The position numbers and the translations under genes are program-made. This document shows positions 1 to 7,984 of a DNA stretch of 35,202 nucleotides, piece by piece. Under the pieces are notes generated by a model. It was not told the origin of the DNA. It was given only the letters and a program-made list of their open reading frames with translations, and did no database searches. The stretch is from Rubrivivax sp. (GTDB taxonomy: Bacteria; Pseudomonadota; Gammaproteobacteria; Burkholderiales; Burkholderiaceae_C): assembly GCA_022842305.1 (NCBI GenBank), contig JALHPY010000030.1:1-35202 (forward strand). The letters are read 5' to 3'. The first letter of the stretch is position 1, and each line of letters opens with the position of its first letter.

Positions 1-888
1 GCGCGGCGCGGCCTGGCGCCGCGCGCCGGTGTCGTGGAAGCGGGCGCGCCCGCGCGAGGCGCGCTCCAGCGCCAGCACCGCCACCACGAAACCCAGCAGT
101 GCCAGCGCCAGTTGTGCCGCCGCGGCGCGGTCGCCCAGCGAGAACCAGGCGCGGTAGATGCCGGTGGTGAAGGTGGGCAGGGCAAAGTAGGCCACGGTGC
201 CGAAGTCGGCCAGCGTCTCCATCAGCGCCAGCGCCACGCCACCGGCAATGGCCGGGCGCGCCAGCGGCAGGCTCAACTGCCAGAAGGCCGCGGCGGGCGA
301 CAGGCCCAGTGAGCGGCCCACTTCCACCATGCCGCCGGCGCGCTCAATGAACGCGGTGCGCGCCAGCATGTAGACGTAGGGGTACAGCGCCAGCGACAGC
401 ATGGCCACGGCGCCGCCCAGCGAGCGCACCTCCGGAAACCAGTAATCAGCGCGGCCCCAGCCAAAGGCCTCGCGCAGGGCCGTCTGCAGCGGGCCGGTGA
501 ACTGCAGCAGGTCGGTGTAGACGTAGGCCATCACGTAGGCCGGCATGGCCAGCGGCAGCACCAGCGCCCATTCGAAGACGCGGCGGCCGGTGAACTCATA
601 GCGCGTCACCAGCCAGGCCGCGCCCACGCCCAGGCCGAACACCCCGCTGGCCACACCGGCGCACAGCAGCAGCGTGTTGAGCACGTACTCGGGCAGCACG
701 GTGCTGGCCAGGTGGGCCCAGGTGTCGGTGCTGCCGGTGTCGAGCGCGGTGTAGACCACCGACAGCAGTGGTGCCGCCAGCAGCAGGGCCACCAGCACGG
801 CCACGCCGGCCAGCCCCAGGCGCAGCGGCGCGCCGGTGGTGGGCGGCGCGATGGTGGTGACGGTGGCCGTGGTGGGCGAAAAAGTCAT
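1..888 (-). CDS. fbpB: Iron(III) ABC transporter permease, FbpB/AfuB type (3' end cut by window edge)
   Basis: Inner-membrane permease of a ferric-iron ABC importer. The frame is open from an ATG at 888 to the left edge, giving 296 codons with no stop, so the C-terminal part is missing. Visible features are a hydrophobic first membrane span (about residues 23-46), several further spans, and the cytoplasmic EAA-type loop around residues 187-212 (EVGRSLGLSPAAAFWQLSLP) that contacts the ATPase. The stretch ETLADFGTVAYF followed by TFTTGIYRAW is characteristic of iron(III) permeases of the FbpB/FutB family. Full-length family members are usually two fused permease halves of about 500-550 residues, so roughly half is present. 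It is divergent from the ATPase gene at 944. The periplasmic iron-binding protein is not in this window and may lie to the left. No good ribosome-binding site precedes the ATG. The family is clear; Fe(III) as substrate is inferred from family and from the Fur-like site upstream. Confidence 0.88.
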   Translation of the reverse strand, partial: MTFSPTTATVTTIAPPTTGAPLRLGLAGVAVLVALLLAAPLLSVVYTALDTGSTDTWAHLASTVLPEYVLNTLLLCAGVASGVFGLGVGAAWLVTRYEFTGRRVFEWALVLPLAMPAYVMAYVYTDLLQFTGPLQTALREAFGWGRADYWFPEVRSLGGAVAMLSLALYPYVYMLARTAFIERAGGMVEVGRSLGLSPAAAFWQLSLPLARPAIAGGVALALMETLADFGTVAYFALPTFTTGIYRAWFSLGDRAAAAQLALALLGFVVAVLALERASRGRARFHDTGARRQAAPR

Positions 889-919
889 GGAATCTTGATC
901 AGGGGCAAGTCTGGATGCG

Positions 920-941
920 GATGAGAACGATTATCATCTCA
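920..941. promoter_or_regulatory. Fur-box-like operator between divergent iron transporter genes
   Basis: The sequence GATGAGAACGATTATCATC at 920-938 matches the 19-bp Fur consensus at 12 of 19 positions, and TGAGA (922-926) and TCTCA (937-941) form inverted arms. Its core contains a possible -10 for each direction: TATCAT at 932-937 on the plus strand and GATAAT (reverse of 930-935) on the minus strand. One bound Fur dimer would therefore cover both start regions. The site lies between an iron permease and its ATPase, which fits iron repression. Assignment is by eye. Confidence 0.6.
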
Positions 942-943
942 AC

Positions 944-2068
944 ATGCTCAGCGCAGCCGCATCATCCGCGAATCCTGCACCCTGGCTCGCCATCGAGAGC
1001 CTGGACGCCGGTTACGGCCGCAAGGCCGTGGTGCAGCGCCTGTCGCTGACGCTGGCGCGCGGCAGCATCGGCTGCCTGCTGGGGCCTTCGGGCTGCGGCA
1101 AGACCACGGTGTTGCGCGCGGTGGCCGGCTTCGAACCGGTGCTGGCCGGCGAGATCCGCCTGGACGGCGAACGCGTCGCTCGCCCCGGCTTGCTGGTGGC
1201 GCCCGAGCACCGCCGCGTGGGCATGGTGTTTCAGGATCTGGCGCTGTTTCCGCACCTCACGGTGGCGCAGAACGTGGGTTTCGGGCTGCGCGGCCGGGCC
1301 GGCGCGGCCGAGCGCGTGGCGCAGATGCTCGACACCGTGGGCCTGGGCGCGATGGCGCAGCGGCATCCGCATGAACTCTCGGGCGGCCAGCAGCAGCGCG
1401 TGGCGCTGGCGCGCGCGTTGGCCCCGGCACCGCGCCTGCTGCTGCTGGACGAGCCCTTCTCCAGCCTGGACGCCGACCTGCGCGAGCGTCTGGGCACCGA
1501 ACTGCGCGCGCTGCTCAAGGCCCAGGGCACGACCGCGCTGCTGGTCACGCACGACCAGCACGAGGCCTTTGCCATCGCCGACGAGATCGGCATCCTGCGC
1601 GCCGGCAAGCTGCAGCAATGGGGCACGGCGCTGCAGCTGTATCACCGGCCGGCCAACCGCTTCGTGGCCGGCTTCATCGGCGAAGGCGTGCTGCTGCCGG
1701 GCGAGCTGATCGACGGCCACGCGGCGCGGCTGGAACTGGGCCCGGTGCGCAGCGCCTGGCCGCTGCGCTGCGCCGACTGTGGCGACCCGCTGGGCAACAG
1801 CGGCGCGGTGGACCTGCTGGTGCGCCCGCAGGACGTGACGCTGGACGACGCCAGCCCGATACAGGCGCGGCTGCTGGCGCGCGCCTTCCGCGGCGCCGAA
1901 ACCCTGTACACGCTGGCACTGGACAGCGGCGCCACGGTGCTGGCGCTGGCGCCGTCCGACCACGAATACGCCGTGGGCAGCCGCGTGGGCCTGCGATTGA
2001 CATCGCACGACCTGGTGCTGTTCAGGCGCACCGACGCCACCGCAGAGGCGCCGGCACTCGTCTGCTGA
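944..2068 (+). CDS. fbpC: Iron(III) ABC transporter ATP-binding protein, FbpC type
   Basis: Cytoplasmic ATPase that powers the permease encoded divergently at 888. All nucleotide-binding motifs are present: Walker A GPSGCGKTT (about residues 47-55), Q-loop FQD (Q97), signature LSGGQQQ (145-151), Walker B LLLLDE (165-170) and the H-loop histidine in VTHD (H203). The C-terminal 130 residues form a TOBE-like domain with the LLVRPQDV stretch typical of CysA/PotA/FbpC ATPases. The length of 374 residues is normal. The ATG at 944 begins only three bases after the Fur-like inverted repeat and has no Shine-Dalgarno. A TATCAT -10 at 932-937 would place transcription start at about 944, so the message may be leaderless. 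No other start codon lies between 944 and the conserved domain. It ends 10 bp before the convergent pckG stop. Confidence 0.9.
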   Translation: MLSAAASSANPAPWLAIESLDAGYGRKAVVQRLSLTLARGSIGCLLGPSGCGKTTVLRAVAGFEPVLAGEIRLDGERVARPGLLVAPEHRRVGMVFQDLALFPHLTVAQNVGFGLRGRAGAAERVAQMLDTVGLGAMAQRHPHELSGGQQQRVALARALAPAPRLLLLDEPFSSLDADLRERLGTELRALLKAQGTTALLVTHDQHEAFAIADEIGILRAGKLQQWGTALQLYHRPANRFVAGFIGEGVLLPGELIDGHAARLELGPVRSAWPLRCADCGDPLGNSGAVDLLVRPQDVTLDDASPIQARLLARAFRGAETLYTLALDSGATVLALAPSDHEYAVGSRVGLRLTSHDLVLFRRTDATAEAPALVC

Positions 2069-2078
2069 ACCGGCCGCT

Positions 2079-3950
2079 CTAGGCCGCGGCAGCCAGGCTC
2101 TTCTCGATGCGCGCGCGCGTGGCCGGCAGTTGCGCCGGCAGGTGGTATTCGAGCTGCTTGAACAGCTCGGCGTGCAGCACCAGCTCTTGCTGCCAGGCGG
2201 CGCGGTCGATGCCGATGACGCTGGCGTACTGCTCGCGCGTGAAGTTCAAACCGTCCCAGCGCAGGTCTTCGTAGCGCGGGCTGGTGCCGAACACGTTCTC
2301 GGAGCCGCCGGCCTGGCCTTCCAGCCGGCCCAGCATCCAGTCGAGCACGCGCATGTTCTCGCCGTAGCCGGGCCACACGAACTTGCCGTCGGCGCCCTTG
2401 CGGAACCAGTTGACGCAGTAGATGCGCGGCAGCTTGGCGCCGGCGGCGGACAGCCGCTCGCCCAGGTCCAGCCAGTGCTGGAAGTAATCGGCCATGTTGT
2501 AGCCCATGAAGGGCAGCATGGCGAAGGGGTCGCGGCGCACCACGCCCTGCTGACCGGCGGCGGCAGCGGTGGTCTCGCTGCCCATGGTGGCGGCCATGTA
2601 CACGCCTTCGGCCCAGTTGCGCGCCTCGGTCACCAGCGGCACCGTGGTGCTGCGCCGGCCGCCGAAGATGAAGGCGTCGATGGCCACGCCGTTGGGGTCG
2701 TCCCACTGCGCGTCGAGCACCGGGTTGTTGGTGGCGGCCACGGTGAAGCGCGAATTGGGGTGCGCCGCCTTGGCGCCGGTTTCCTTGGCCATGGCCGGGG
2801 TCCAGTCGCGGCCCTGCCAGTCGATCAGGTGCGCCGGCGCGGTGTCGGTCATGCCTTCCCACCAGACGTCGCCATCGTCGGTGAGCGCGACGTTGGTGAA
2901 GATGGCGTCGTGCTTGACCGAATCCATGCAGTTCGGGTTGGTGTGGTAGTTGGTGCCCGGGGCCACGCCGAAGTAGCCGGCCTCGGGGTTGATGGCGTAC
3001 AGGCGGCCGTCGTCGTGCGGCTTGATCCAGGCGATGTCGTCGCCGATGGTCGTGACCTTCCAGCCCTTGAAGCCCTCGGGCGGCACCAGCATGCTGAAGT
3101 TGGTCTTGCCGCAGGCGCTGGGGAAGGCCGCGGCCACATGGAACTTACGGCCCTGCGGGTTGGTGACGCCCAGGATCAGCATGTGCTCGGCCAGCCAGCC
3201 CTGGTCGCGGCCCATGGTGCTGGCGATGCGCAGCGCGAAGCACTTCTTGCCCAGCAGCGCGTTGCCGCCGTAGCCCGAGCCGTAGCTCCAGATCTCGCGC
3301 GATTCGGGGTAGTGGACGATGTACTTGGTGGGGTTGCAGGGCCAGGCCACGTCTTTCTGGCCGGGCTGCAGCGGTGCGCCCACGGTGTGCACGCAGGGCA
3401 CGAAGTCGCCGTCGGCGCCCAGCACGTCGAGCGCGCCGCGGCCCATGCGCGTCATGGTGCGCATGCTGACCGCGACGTAGGGGCTGTCGGTGAGTTCGAC
3501 GCCGATGTGGGCGATGTGGCTGCCCAGCGGGCCCATCGAGAAGGGCACGACATACAGCGTGCGGCCTTTCATGGCGCCCTTGAACAACGCGTTCTCGCCG
3601 CTCTGGAGCAGAGCGCGCATCTCGGCCGGGGCCATCCAGTTGTTGGTGGGGCCGGCGTCTTCTTTCTTGGCGCTGCAGATGTAGGTGCGGTCTTCGACAC
3701 GCGCCACGTCACCGGCGTCGCTGCGCGCCAGGTAGCTGTTGGGGCGCAGCTCGGGGTTGAGCTTCATCATCGTGCCCGCGGCCACCAGCTGGTCGCACAG
3801 GCGCTTGTACTCCTCGTCGCTGCCGTCGCACCAGTAGACATCGGCGGCCTGCGTCAGCGCGGCGATCTGCGCCACCCAATCGACCAGGCGGGCATGTTTG
3901 ACATGGGCGGGGACGTTCAGGCGCGCGCCGTCCGGCTGGGTGCGATTCAT
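2079..3950 (-). CDS. pckG: Phosphoenolpyruvate carboxykinase (GTP)
   Basis: Cytosolic enzyme converting oxaloacetate and GTP to phosphoenolpyruvate, CO2 and GDP, the entry step of gluconeogenesis. The 623-residue length and motifs are those of the GTP-dependent family. These include the P-loop-like kinase motif FPSACGKTN (about residues 276-284), the metal-binding GDDIAWI (303-309), the substrate-contact stretch around [10 protein letters not shown] (227-236), and a C-terminal nucleotide-binding region with FRKGADGKF. The start at 3950 is supported by GGAG about eight bases upstream (reverse of 3958-3961). It is convergent with the iron ATPase gene. The 258-bp upstream gap contains two inverted repeats that could be operators, which would fit carbon-source control, but no regulator is identified. 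No oddities were seen in the reading frame. Confidence 0.97.
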   Translation of the reverse strand: MNRTQPDGARLNVPAHVKHARLVDWVAQIAALTQAADVYWCDGSDEEYKRLCDQLVAAGTMMKLNPELRPNSYLARSDAGDVARVEDRTYICSAKKEDAGPTNNWMAPAEMRALLQSGENALFKGAMKGRTLYVVPFSMGPLGSHIAHIGVELTDSPYVAVSMRTMTRMGRGALDVLGADGDFVPCVHTVGAPLQPGQKDVAWPCNPTKYIVHYPESREIWSYGSGYGGNALLGKKCFALRIASTMGRDQGWLAEHMLILGVTNPQGRKFHVAAAFPSACGKTNFSMLVPPEGFKGWKVTTIGDDIAWIKPHDDGRLYAINPEAGYFGVAPGTNYHTNPNCMDSVKHDAIFTNVALTDDGDVWWEGMTDTAPAHLIDWQGRDWTPAMAKETGAKAAHPNSRFTVAATNNPVLDAQWDDPNGVAIDAFIFGGRRSTTVPLVTEARNWAEGVYMAATMGSETTAAAAGQQGVVRRDPFAMLPFMGYNMADYFQHWLDLGERLSAAGAKLPRIYCVNWFRKGADGKFVWPGYGENMRVLDWMLGRLEGQAGGSENVFGTSPRYEDLRWDGLNFTREQYASVIGIDRAAWQQELVLHAELFKQLEYHLPAQLPATRARIEKSLAAAA

Positions 3951-4026
3951 CGAGGGGCTCCGATCGTGACGAGGTGGATGACGGTATTGGGCAAGCGCCG
4001 ACCGTCATGCCAGGCTTGATCGAAGC

Positions 4027-4047
4027 TCGCCAAATGCCGTCTGGCGA
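4027..4047. repeat. Inverted repeat upstream of pckG (TCGCCA / TGGCGA)
   Basis: Perfect 6-bp arms TCGCCA (4027-4032) and TGGCGA (4042-4047) with a 9-bp spacer, 21 bp in all, about 77 bp upstream of the pckG start. The geometry suits a dimeric repressor or activator site. The factor is unknown, and chance occurrence in GC-rich DNA is possible. Confidence 0.3.
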
Positions 4048-4118
4048 CCGACTTGCGTCGCCGGGGGCCATCATTGTCGGCTCAATGTAATCACGCCGTA
4101 ACTGCTCGCCCGGCCAGG

Positions 4119-4139
4119 GTCATGCAAATCCGGCATGAC
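4119..4139. repeat. Inverted repeat upstream of pckG (GTCATGC / GCATGAC)
   Basis: Perfect 7-bp arms GTCATGC (4119-4125) and GCATGAC (4133-4139) with a 7-bp spacer, 21 bp in all. The half-site GTCATGC recurs at 4004-4010, closer to pckG. It lies in the gap between pckG and the solute-binding-protein gene, so it could act on pckG transcription. Apart from the two inverted repeats and the hairpin at 4168-4190, nothing else was recognised in 3951-4208. Confidence 0.35.
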
Positions 4140-4167
4140 GTGATGCAGTGCACTCAATTGGGGACGA

Positions 4168-4190
4168 GCGGCCGCCGGAAGTGCGGCCGC
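4168..4190 (-). terminator. GC-rich hairpin after the solute-binding-protein gene
   Basis: Two copies of GCGGCCGC (4168-4175 and 4183-4190) separated by 7 bases can pair as an 8-bp stem. It begins about 18 bases past the stop of the leftward gene ending at 4209. There is no T-run after it, so it is at best a weak or factor-assisted terminator. Each arm is itself palindromic. Confidence 0.3.
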
Positions 4191-4208
4191 CGGCCGGCGC
4201 GCAGGCGA

Positions 4209-5126
4209 TCAGGGCGCCTTGCCGGCGTTCTTGTCAGCCACCCAGTGGCGGGCGCGCTCTTCCAGCCAGCCTTCGCCGCGGCGCAGGCTGAGCCAGGTGT
4301 TCAGGAAGTTCAGGAAGTCGGGGTCGCCCTTGCGCACGCCGAAGGCGGTGGGCGTGTAGCTCACCGGCAACTCGCGCGGCAGGAAGAGCCTGGTCGGCGC
4401 GCGCTGCAGCAGCGCCTCGGGCGCCAGCGTGGGCACCAGCGCAGCATGCGCGTCGCCCTTCGCGACGACCGACACCTCGTTGCCGTCCACCCGCACGATG
4501 GTGGCGCGCGGGAAGATGCGCCGAGCCAGCTTCTCTTGTGCCGTGTTCGAGTAGACGGCGATCCTGACCTTGGGCTGGTCGTAGTCGGACAACTGCCGCC
4601 ACTTGCCGGCCAGCGCCCGGTTGGCAACAAGGTAGACACCCTCGTTGACCGTCGGATCGGTGAAGTTGATGACCATGGCGCGCTCGGTGGTCATCCACAG
4701 GCCGGTGGCCAGCAGGTCAAAGCGGCCGTCGCGCAGGTCCTGGATCATCACCAGCGAATTCGTCAGGATGAAATCGATGCCGACGTCCATCTCCTGCGCC
4801 ATGCGGCGCATCACGTCGATGCTCAGGCCGCTGAAAGCACCGTTGGCGTCGCGCATCACCATCGGCTCGACCGTGATGACGCCCACACGCAGCCGCCCGC
4901 GCTTGCGGATCGTGGCCAGGGTGTCGATGCCCGGGGCCTGCATCACCGGGGCCACCTCGGTGCCGGGCGCGGCGGGCGCCGGCGACACGATGGACGACAC
5001 GGGCACTTCACCCGCGGGCGCTGGCGTCTGCGCCTGCGCCAGGCAGGCCATGCCCGCGGCACAGGCCAGCAGCCAGGGTGCGATGCGGCGCAGCGGCTTG
5101 AAGACGGAAATCGCTGACAGGTTCAA
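4209..5126 (-). CDS. Periplasmic solute-binding protein, ABC amino-acid type (SBP family 3)
   Basis: Secreted receptor that would capture a small polar solute, probably an amino acid, for an ABC importer. The chosen start is a TTG at 5126. It is preceded by GGAGAAGAG at good spacing and gives a proper signal peptide: basic KPLRR, then a hydrophobic core, then a likely cut after AQA near residue 32. The longer ATG-started frame reaching 5438 has no such signal and crosses into the upstream gene's start region. The mature part carries the family-3 pattern: IRKRGRLRVGV (about 73-83), GLSIDVMRRMA (100-110), then FDLLATGLWMTTERA and NFTDPTVNEG (136-163). Length is 305 residues. No permease or ATPase is adjacent, so it is an orphan receptor here. 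Ligand unknown. Confidence 0.85.
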   Translation of the reverse strand: MNLSAISVFKPLRRIAPWLLACAAGMACLAQAQTPAPAGEVPVSSIVSPAPAAPGTEVAPVMQAPGIDTLATIRKRGRLRVGVITVEPMVMRDANGAFSGLSIDVMRRMAQEMDVGIDFILTNSLVMIQDLRDGRFDLLATGLWMTTERAMVINFTDPTVNEGVYLVANRALAGKWRQLSDYDQPKVRIAVYSNTAQEKLARRIFPRATIVRVDGNEVSVVAKGDAHAALVPTLAPEALLQRAPTRLFLPRELPVSYTPTAFGVRKGDPDFLNFLNTWLSLRRGEGWLEERARHWVADKNAGKAP

Positions 5127-5259
5127 GTTCTCTTCTCCGTGGGTGATTTGACGCCCGACCGACAGCGCCGCGTGTGCCGCCAACCGGCGCCCGGTGGCGC
5201 GCCAGATGCGCGGACAATTCTCCGCCATGACGTCGAACCAAACACGTGAGCGCTGACAC

Positions 5260-5850
5260 ATGCAAGCCATGCAGGTTCTGAAGGTCTGCACCGGCACCGC
5301 GCGCCAGCGCCTGATGCAAGGGCAATCGGTGCTCAGCGCCATAGCCAAGACCGCCGTGGCCGGGCCGGTGGCGGTGCGGCCGCTGGGCCTGCAAGGCGAC
5401 GAGCAGGCCGACCCCACGGCGCACGGCGGACTGTCCAAGGCCGTGTACGCCTACCCCAGCGAGCACCTGCCCTTCTGGCAGACGGTGCGTGCCCAGGCCG
5501 GTGCCGCCGCCTGGGGCGAGGCGCTGCCGCCGGGCCTGCTGGGCGAGAACCTGCTGCTGCAGGGCCTGCTGGAGGCCGACCTGTGGATAGGCGACCGCCT
5601 GCGCCTGCCGCACTGCGTGCTGGCGGTGAGCGAGCCGCGCATCCCCTGCTTCAAGTTCGCCGCGGCCATGGGCTTTGCGCAGGCCGTCAAGCTGATGCAG
5701 CAGTCGGGCTTCTGCGGCGCCTACCTGGCCGTGCTGGAGCCGGGCACGGTGTGCGCCGGCGAAGCCTTCACGCTGGAGCCGGGCCCGCGCGAGGTCAGCC
5801 TGCGCGAGCTGTTCCGCGCGCGAGTTCCCGCCGGTACAGCGGGGCGCTGA
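5260..5850 (+). CDS. MOSC-domain protein, YiiM-like
   Basis: Putative molybdenum-cofactor-binding sulfurtransferase-type domain protein of about 196 residues, close to YiiM, which protects against N-hydroxylated base analogues. Supporting stretches are AHGGLSKAVYAYP (HGG motif), LLGENLLLQGL (GEN motif), WIGDRLRL and VSEPRIPCFKF. The last contains the conserved cysteine expected to bind the cofactor. The ATG at 5260 is used; an in-frame ATG at 5269 is equally possible, and neither has a strong ribosome-binding site. The 3' end overlaps the convergent AbrB-type gene by 56 bp (5795-5850). The family is firm; the substrate is not known. Confidence 0.87.
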   Translation: MQAMQVLKVCTGTARQRLMQGQSVLSAIAKTAVAGPVAVRPLGLQGDEQADPTAHGGLSKAVYAYPSEHLPFWQTVRAQAGAAAWGEALPPGLLGENLLLQGLLEADLWIGDRLRLPHCVLAVSEPRIPCFKFAAAMGFAQAVKLMQQSGFCGAYLAVLEPGTVCAGEAFTLEPGPREVSLRELFRARVPAGTAGR

Positions 5851-6859
5851 GCGTCAGCACCGCGATGTAGCGCAGCACCTGGAAGGCGGTGACCAGGGGC
5901 ACGCCCAGTTGCAGCACCTTGGCGGTGATGCACATCTCGGCAATGCCGCCCGGCGCCGTGGCCAGCAGCACGGTGGCCGGGTGCAGGCCGCTGAAACGCG
6001 CCAACGCCCAGGCAAAGCCCAGCGAAAGCAGGATCATCGCCAGCGTGCCCGCGGCCACGCTGCCCAGCCAGCGCGGCGCCGAACGCAGCGATTCCGGCGT
6101 GAAGCGCGTACCCAGCGCCACGCCGATGAACAACTGCCCGGCGTTGCTGGCCTCGCGCGGCAGCGCCGAGAGCTCGACCCCGGCGCCCGACAGCGCCATG
6201 GTCACCAGCACCGAGCCCAGCACCCAGGGGTTGGGCGCGCGCAGGCGGTGCAGCAGGGCCACGCCGGCCAGGGCGGCGGCCAGCAGCAGCACCAGGCCGG
6301 CCGGGCGCAGGTCCTGCACCGCGGGCAGGCCGGTGTCGACGCCGTGCACCCCCGCCAGCTGCAGGCCCACCGGGATCAGCACCACCACCAGCAGCACGCG
6401 CATCGAGTGCGCCGCCGCGACGCGGTCGACGCGGCCGCCGTGGCGTTCGGCCATCTGCGCCATCTCTGAAGCGCCGCCGATGGTGGCCGAGAAGAAGGCC
6501 GTGGCCCGGTCGCCGCCGTTCACGTGCAGCAGGAAGCGGTAGAAGCCGTAGCCCAGCAGCAGCGCCCAGGCCACGCCCAGCGCCAGGGCCGGCGCCAGCT
6601 GCAGCACCGCCGCCAGCGCCGCGGGCGTGAAGTACAGGCCCAGCGCCATGCCGATGGCCACCAGCCCGGCGTTGCGCAGCCGCGTCGACCCCAGCAGCCG
6701 CACACCGGCCACGCAGCAGCCGGCGGTGGCCAGCAGCGGGCCGATCATCCAGGGCAGCGGCAGGTGCACTCGCTCGGCCAGCAGCGCCGCGGCCAGGCCC
6801 AGCAGCAGGGTCAGGGCCAGGCGGCCCGGGCGTCCCAAGTGCTCAGGCCAGGGCGGCAT
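5795..6859 (-). CDS. AbrB-family integral membrane protein (putative transporter)
   Basis: A 354-residue inner-membrane protein of the family misleadingly named AbrB or ammonia monooxygenase-related. Two homologous halves are visible. Each has a hydrophobic bundle ending in a related loop: ATIGGASEMAQMAE in the first half and ATAPGGIAEMCITAK in the second. About ten hydrophobic spans can be read. The two-fold repeat suggests a transporter fold, but no substrate is established for the family as far as I know. The ATG at 6859 lies inside the end of the upstream nemA-like gene (17-bp overlap), so translation is probably coupled. Its own 3' end overlaps the convergent MOSC gene by 56 bp. Confidence 0.85.
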   Translation of the reverse strand: MPPWPEHLGRPGRLALTLLLGLAAALLAERVHLPLPWMIGPLLATAGCCVAGVRLLGSTRLRNAGLVAIGMALGLYFTPAALAAVLQLAPALALGVAWALLLGYGFYRFLLHVNGGDRATAFFSATIGGASEMAQMAERHGGRVDRVAAAHSMRVLLVVVLIPVGLQLAGVHGVDTGLPAVQDLRPAGLVLLLAAALAGVALLHRLRAPNPWVLGSVLVTMALSGAGVELSALPREASNAGQLFIGVALGTRFTPESLRSAPRWLGSVAAGTLAMILLSLGFAWALARFSGLHPATVLLATAPGGIAEMCITAKVLQLGVPLVTAFQVLRYIAVLTLSAPLYRRELARGTARAG

Positions 6860-7943
6860 CCAGGGCGGGGTAGTCGGTGTAGCCGGCCGCGCCGCCGCCG
6901 TACAGGGTCTGGGCGTCCAGCGGGTTGAGCGGCGCGCCCTGGCGCAGGCGCCGGCCCAGGTCGGGGTTGGCGATGAAGGGCCGGCCGATGGCCACCAGGT
7001 CGGCCGCGCCGCCGGCCACGGCCTGCTCGGCCATGGCGCCGGTGTAGCCGTTGTTGAGCATCCAGGCGCCGTCGAAGTGCCGGCGCAGCGCGGCGTAATC
7101 GAAGGGCGCGTGGTCGCGCGCGCCGCCGGTCTGGCCTTCCACCAGGTGCAGGTAGGCCAGGCCCAGCGGCGCCAGCTGGGCCACGGCGTGGGTCATCAGC
7201 GCCTGCGGGTCGCTGTCGAGCGCGGCGTCGTTGGACGGCGTGACCGGGCTCAGGCGCAGCCCCGTGCGCCCGCCGCCGACGGCGCCCGCCACGGCCTGCA
7301 TCACCTCGCGCAGCAGGCGCGTGCGCCGGTCGATGCTGCCGCCGTAGGCGTCGCCGCGGTCGTTGATGCTGTCGCGCAGGAACTGGTCGATCAGGTAGCC
7401 GTTGGCGCCGTGCACCTCGACACCGTCGAAGCCGGCATCCAGGGCGTTGAGCGCCGCCTGGCGGTACTGCGCCACGATGGCCGGGATCTCTTCAACCAAC
7501 AGCGCGCGCGGTGCCGAGCAGGGCGCAAAGCCGCCGGCGATGTAGGTCTTGCTGTTGGCCGCGCGCGCGCTGCTGGACAGCGGCGCCTGCCCGTCCGGCA
7601 GCAGCGAGACGTGCGAAACACGGCCCACGTGCCACAGCTGGATGACGATGCGCCCGCCGCGCGCGTGCACCGCGTCGGTGATGCGGCGCCAGCCGGCTAC
7701 CTGCTCGGCGCTGTGGATACCCGGCGTGTCCAGGTAGCCCTGGCCCATGGGGCTGATCTGCGAAGCCTCGGTGATGATCAGCCCGGCGCCGCTGGCCGGG
7801 TCGGCGCGCTGCGCGTAGTACTCGCGCATCAGGTCGTTGGGCACCTGGCCGGGGCTGGCCCGGTTGCGCGTGAGCGGCGCCATCACCAGGCGGGTGGCAA
7901 GGTTGATGTCGCCGATGCGGATGGGGTCGAAGAGTGTGGTCAT
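6843..7943 (-). CDS. Old yellow enzyme family oxidoreductase, N-ethylmaleimide reductase-like
   Basis: FMN-dependent NAD(P)H oxidoreductase (366 residues) that reduces activated double bonds or nitro compounds in the cytoplasm. Family landmarks are MAPLTRNRA near the N-terminus (FMN contact), QLWHVGRVSH around residue 100, EVHGANGYLIDQFL with the substrate-binding histidine and asparagine, LRLSPVTPSND, and the phosphate-binding NGYT and IGRPFIANPDL near the C-terminus. Length and motif order match NemA/XenB-type enzymes. It overlaps the downstream AbrB-type gene by 17 bp, suggesting a two-gene operon. It is divergent from rlmJ with only about 41 bp between start codons. No TetR or other regulator gene is adjacent. 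Confidence 0.93.
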   Translation of the reverse strand: MTTLFDPIRIGDINLATRLVMAPLTRNRASPGQVPNDLMREYYAQRADPASGAGLIITEASQISPMGQGYLDTPGIHSAEQVAGWRRITDAVHARGGRIVIQLWHVGRVSHVSLLPDGQAPLSSSARAANSKTYIAGGFAPCSAPRALLVEEIPAIVAQYRQAALNALDAGFDGVEVHGANGYLIDQFLRDSINDRGDAYGGSIDRRTRLLREVMQAVAGAVGGGRTGLRLSPVTPSNDAALDSDPQALMTHAVAQLAPLGLAYLHLVEGQTGGARDHAPFDYAALRRHFDGAWMLNNGYTGAMAEQAVAGGAADLVAIGRPFIANPDLGRRLRQGAPLNPLDAQTLYGGGAAGYTDYPALDAALA

Positions 7944-7984
7944 GCCCCAAGGGTAACGGTTCGCCGCGTGGCACAGTCCACACC

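Noticed and set aside
2130-4019. 629-codon open frame on the plus strand opposite pckG
   Set aside because: It is antisense to a complete, motif-bearing pckG; its translation is low-complexity (His/Gly/Val/Ala-rich) with no family features. Such frames are expected in GC-rich DNA.
4168-4190. Strong intrinsic terminator at the doubled GCGGCCGC
   Set aside because: The stem is good but no T-run follows in either direction; listed only as a low-confidence hairpin.
7965-7984. TGGCAC upstream of rlmJ as a -24 element
   Set aside because: No TTGC or GC at the -12 position.
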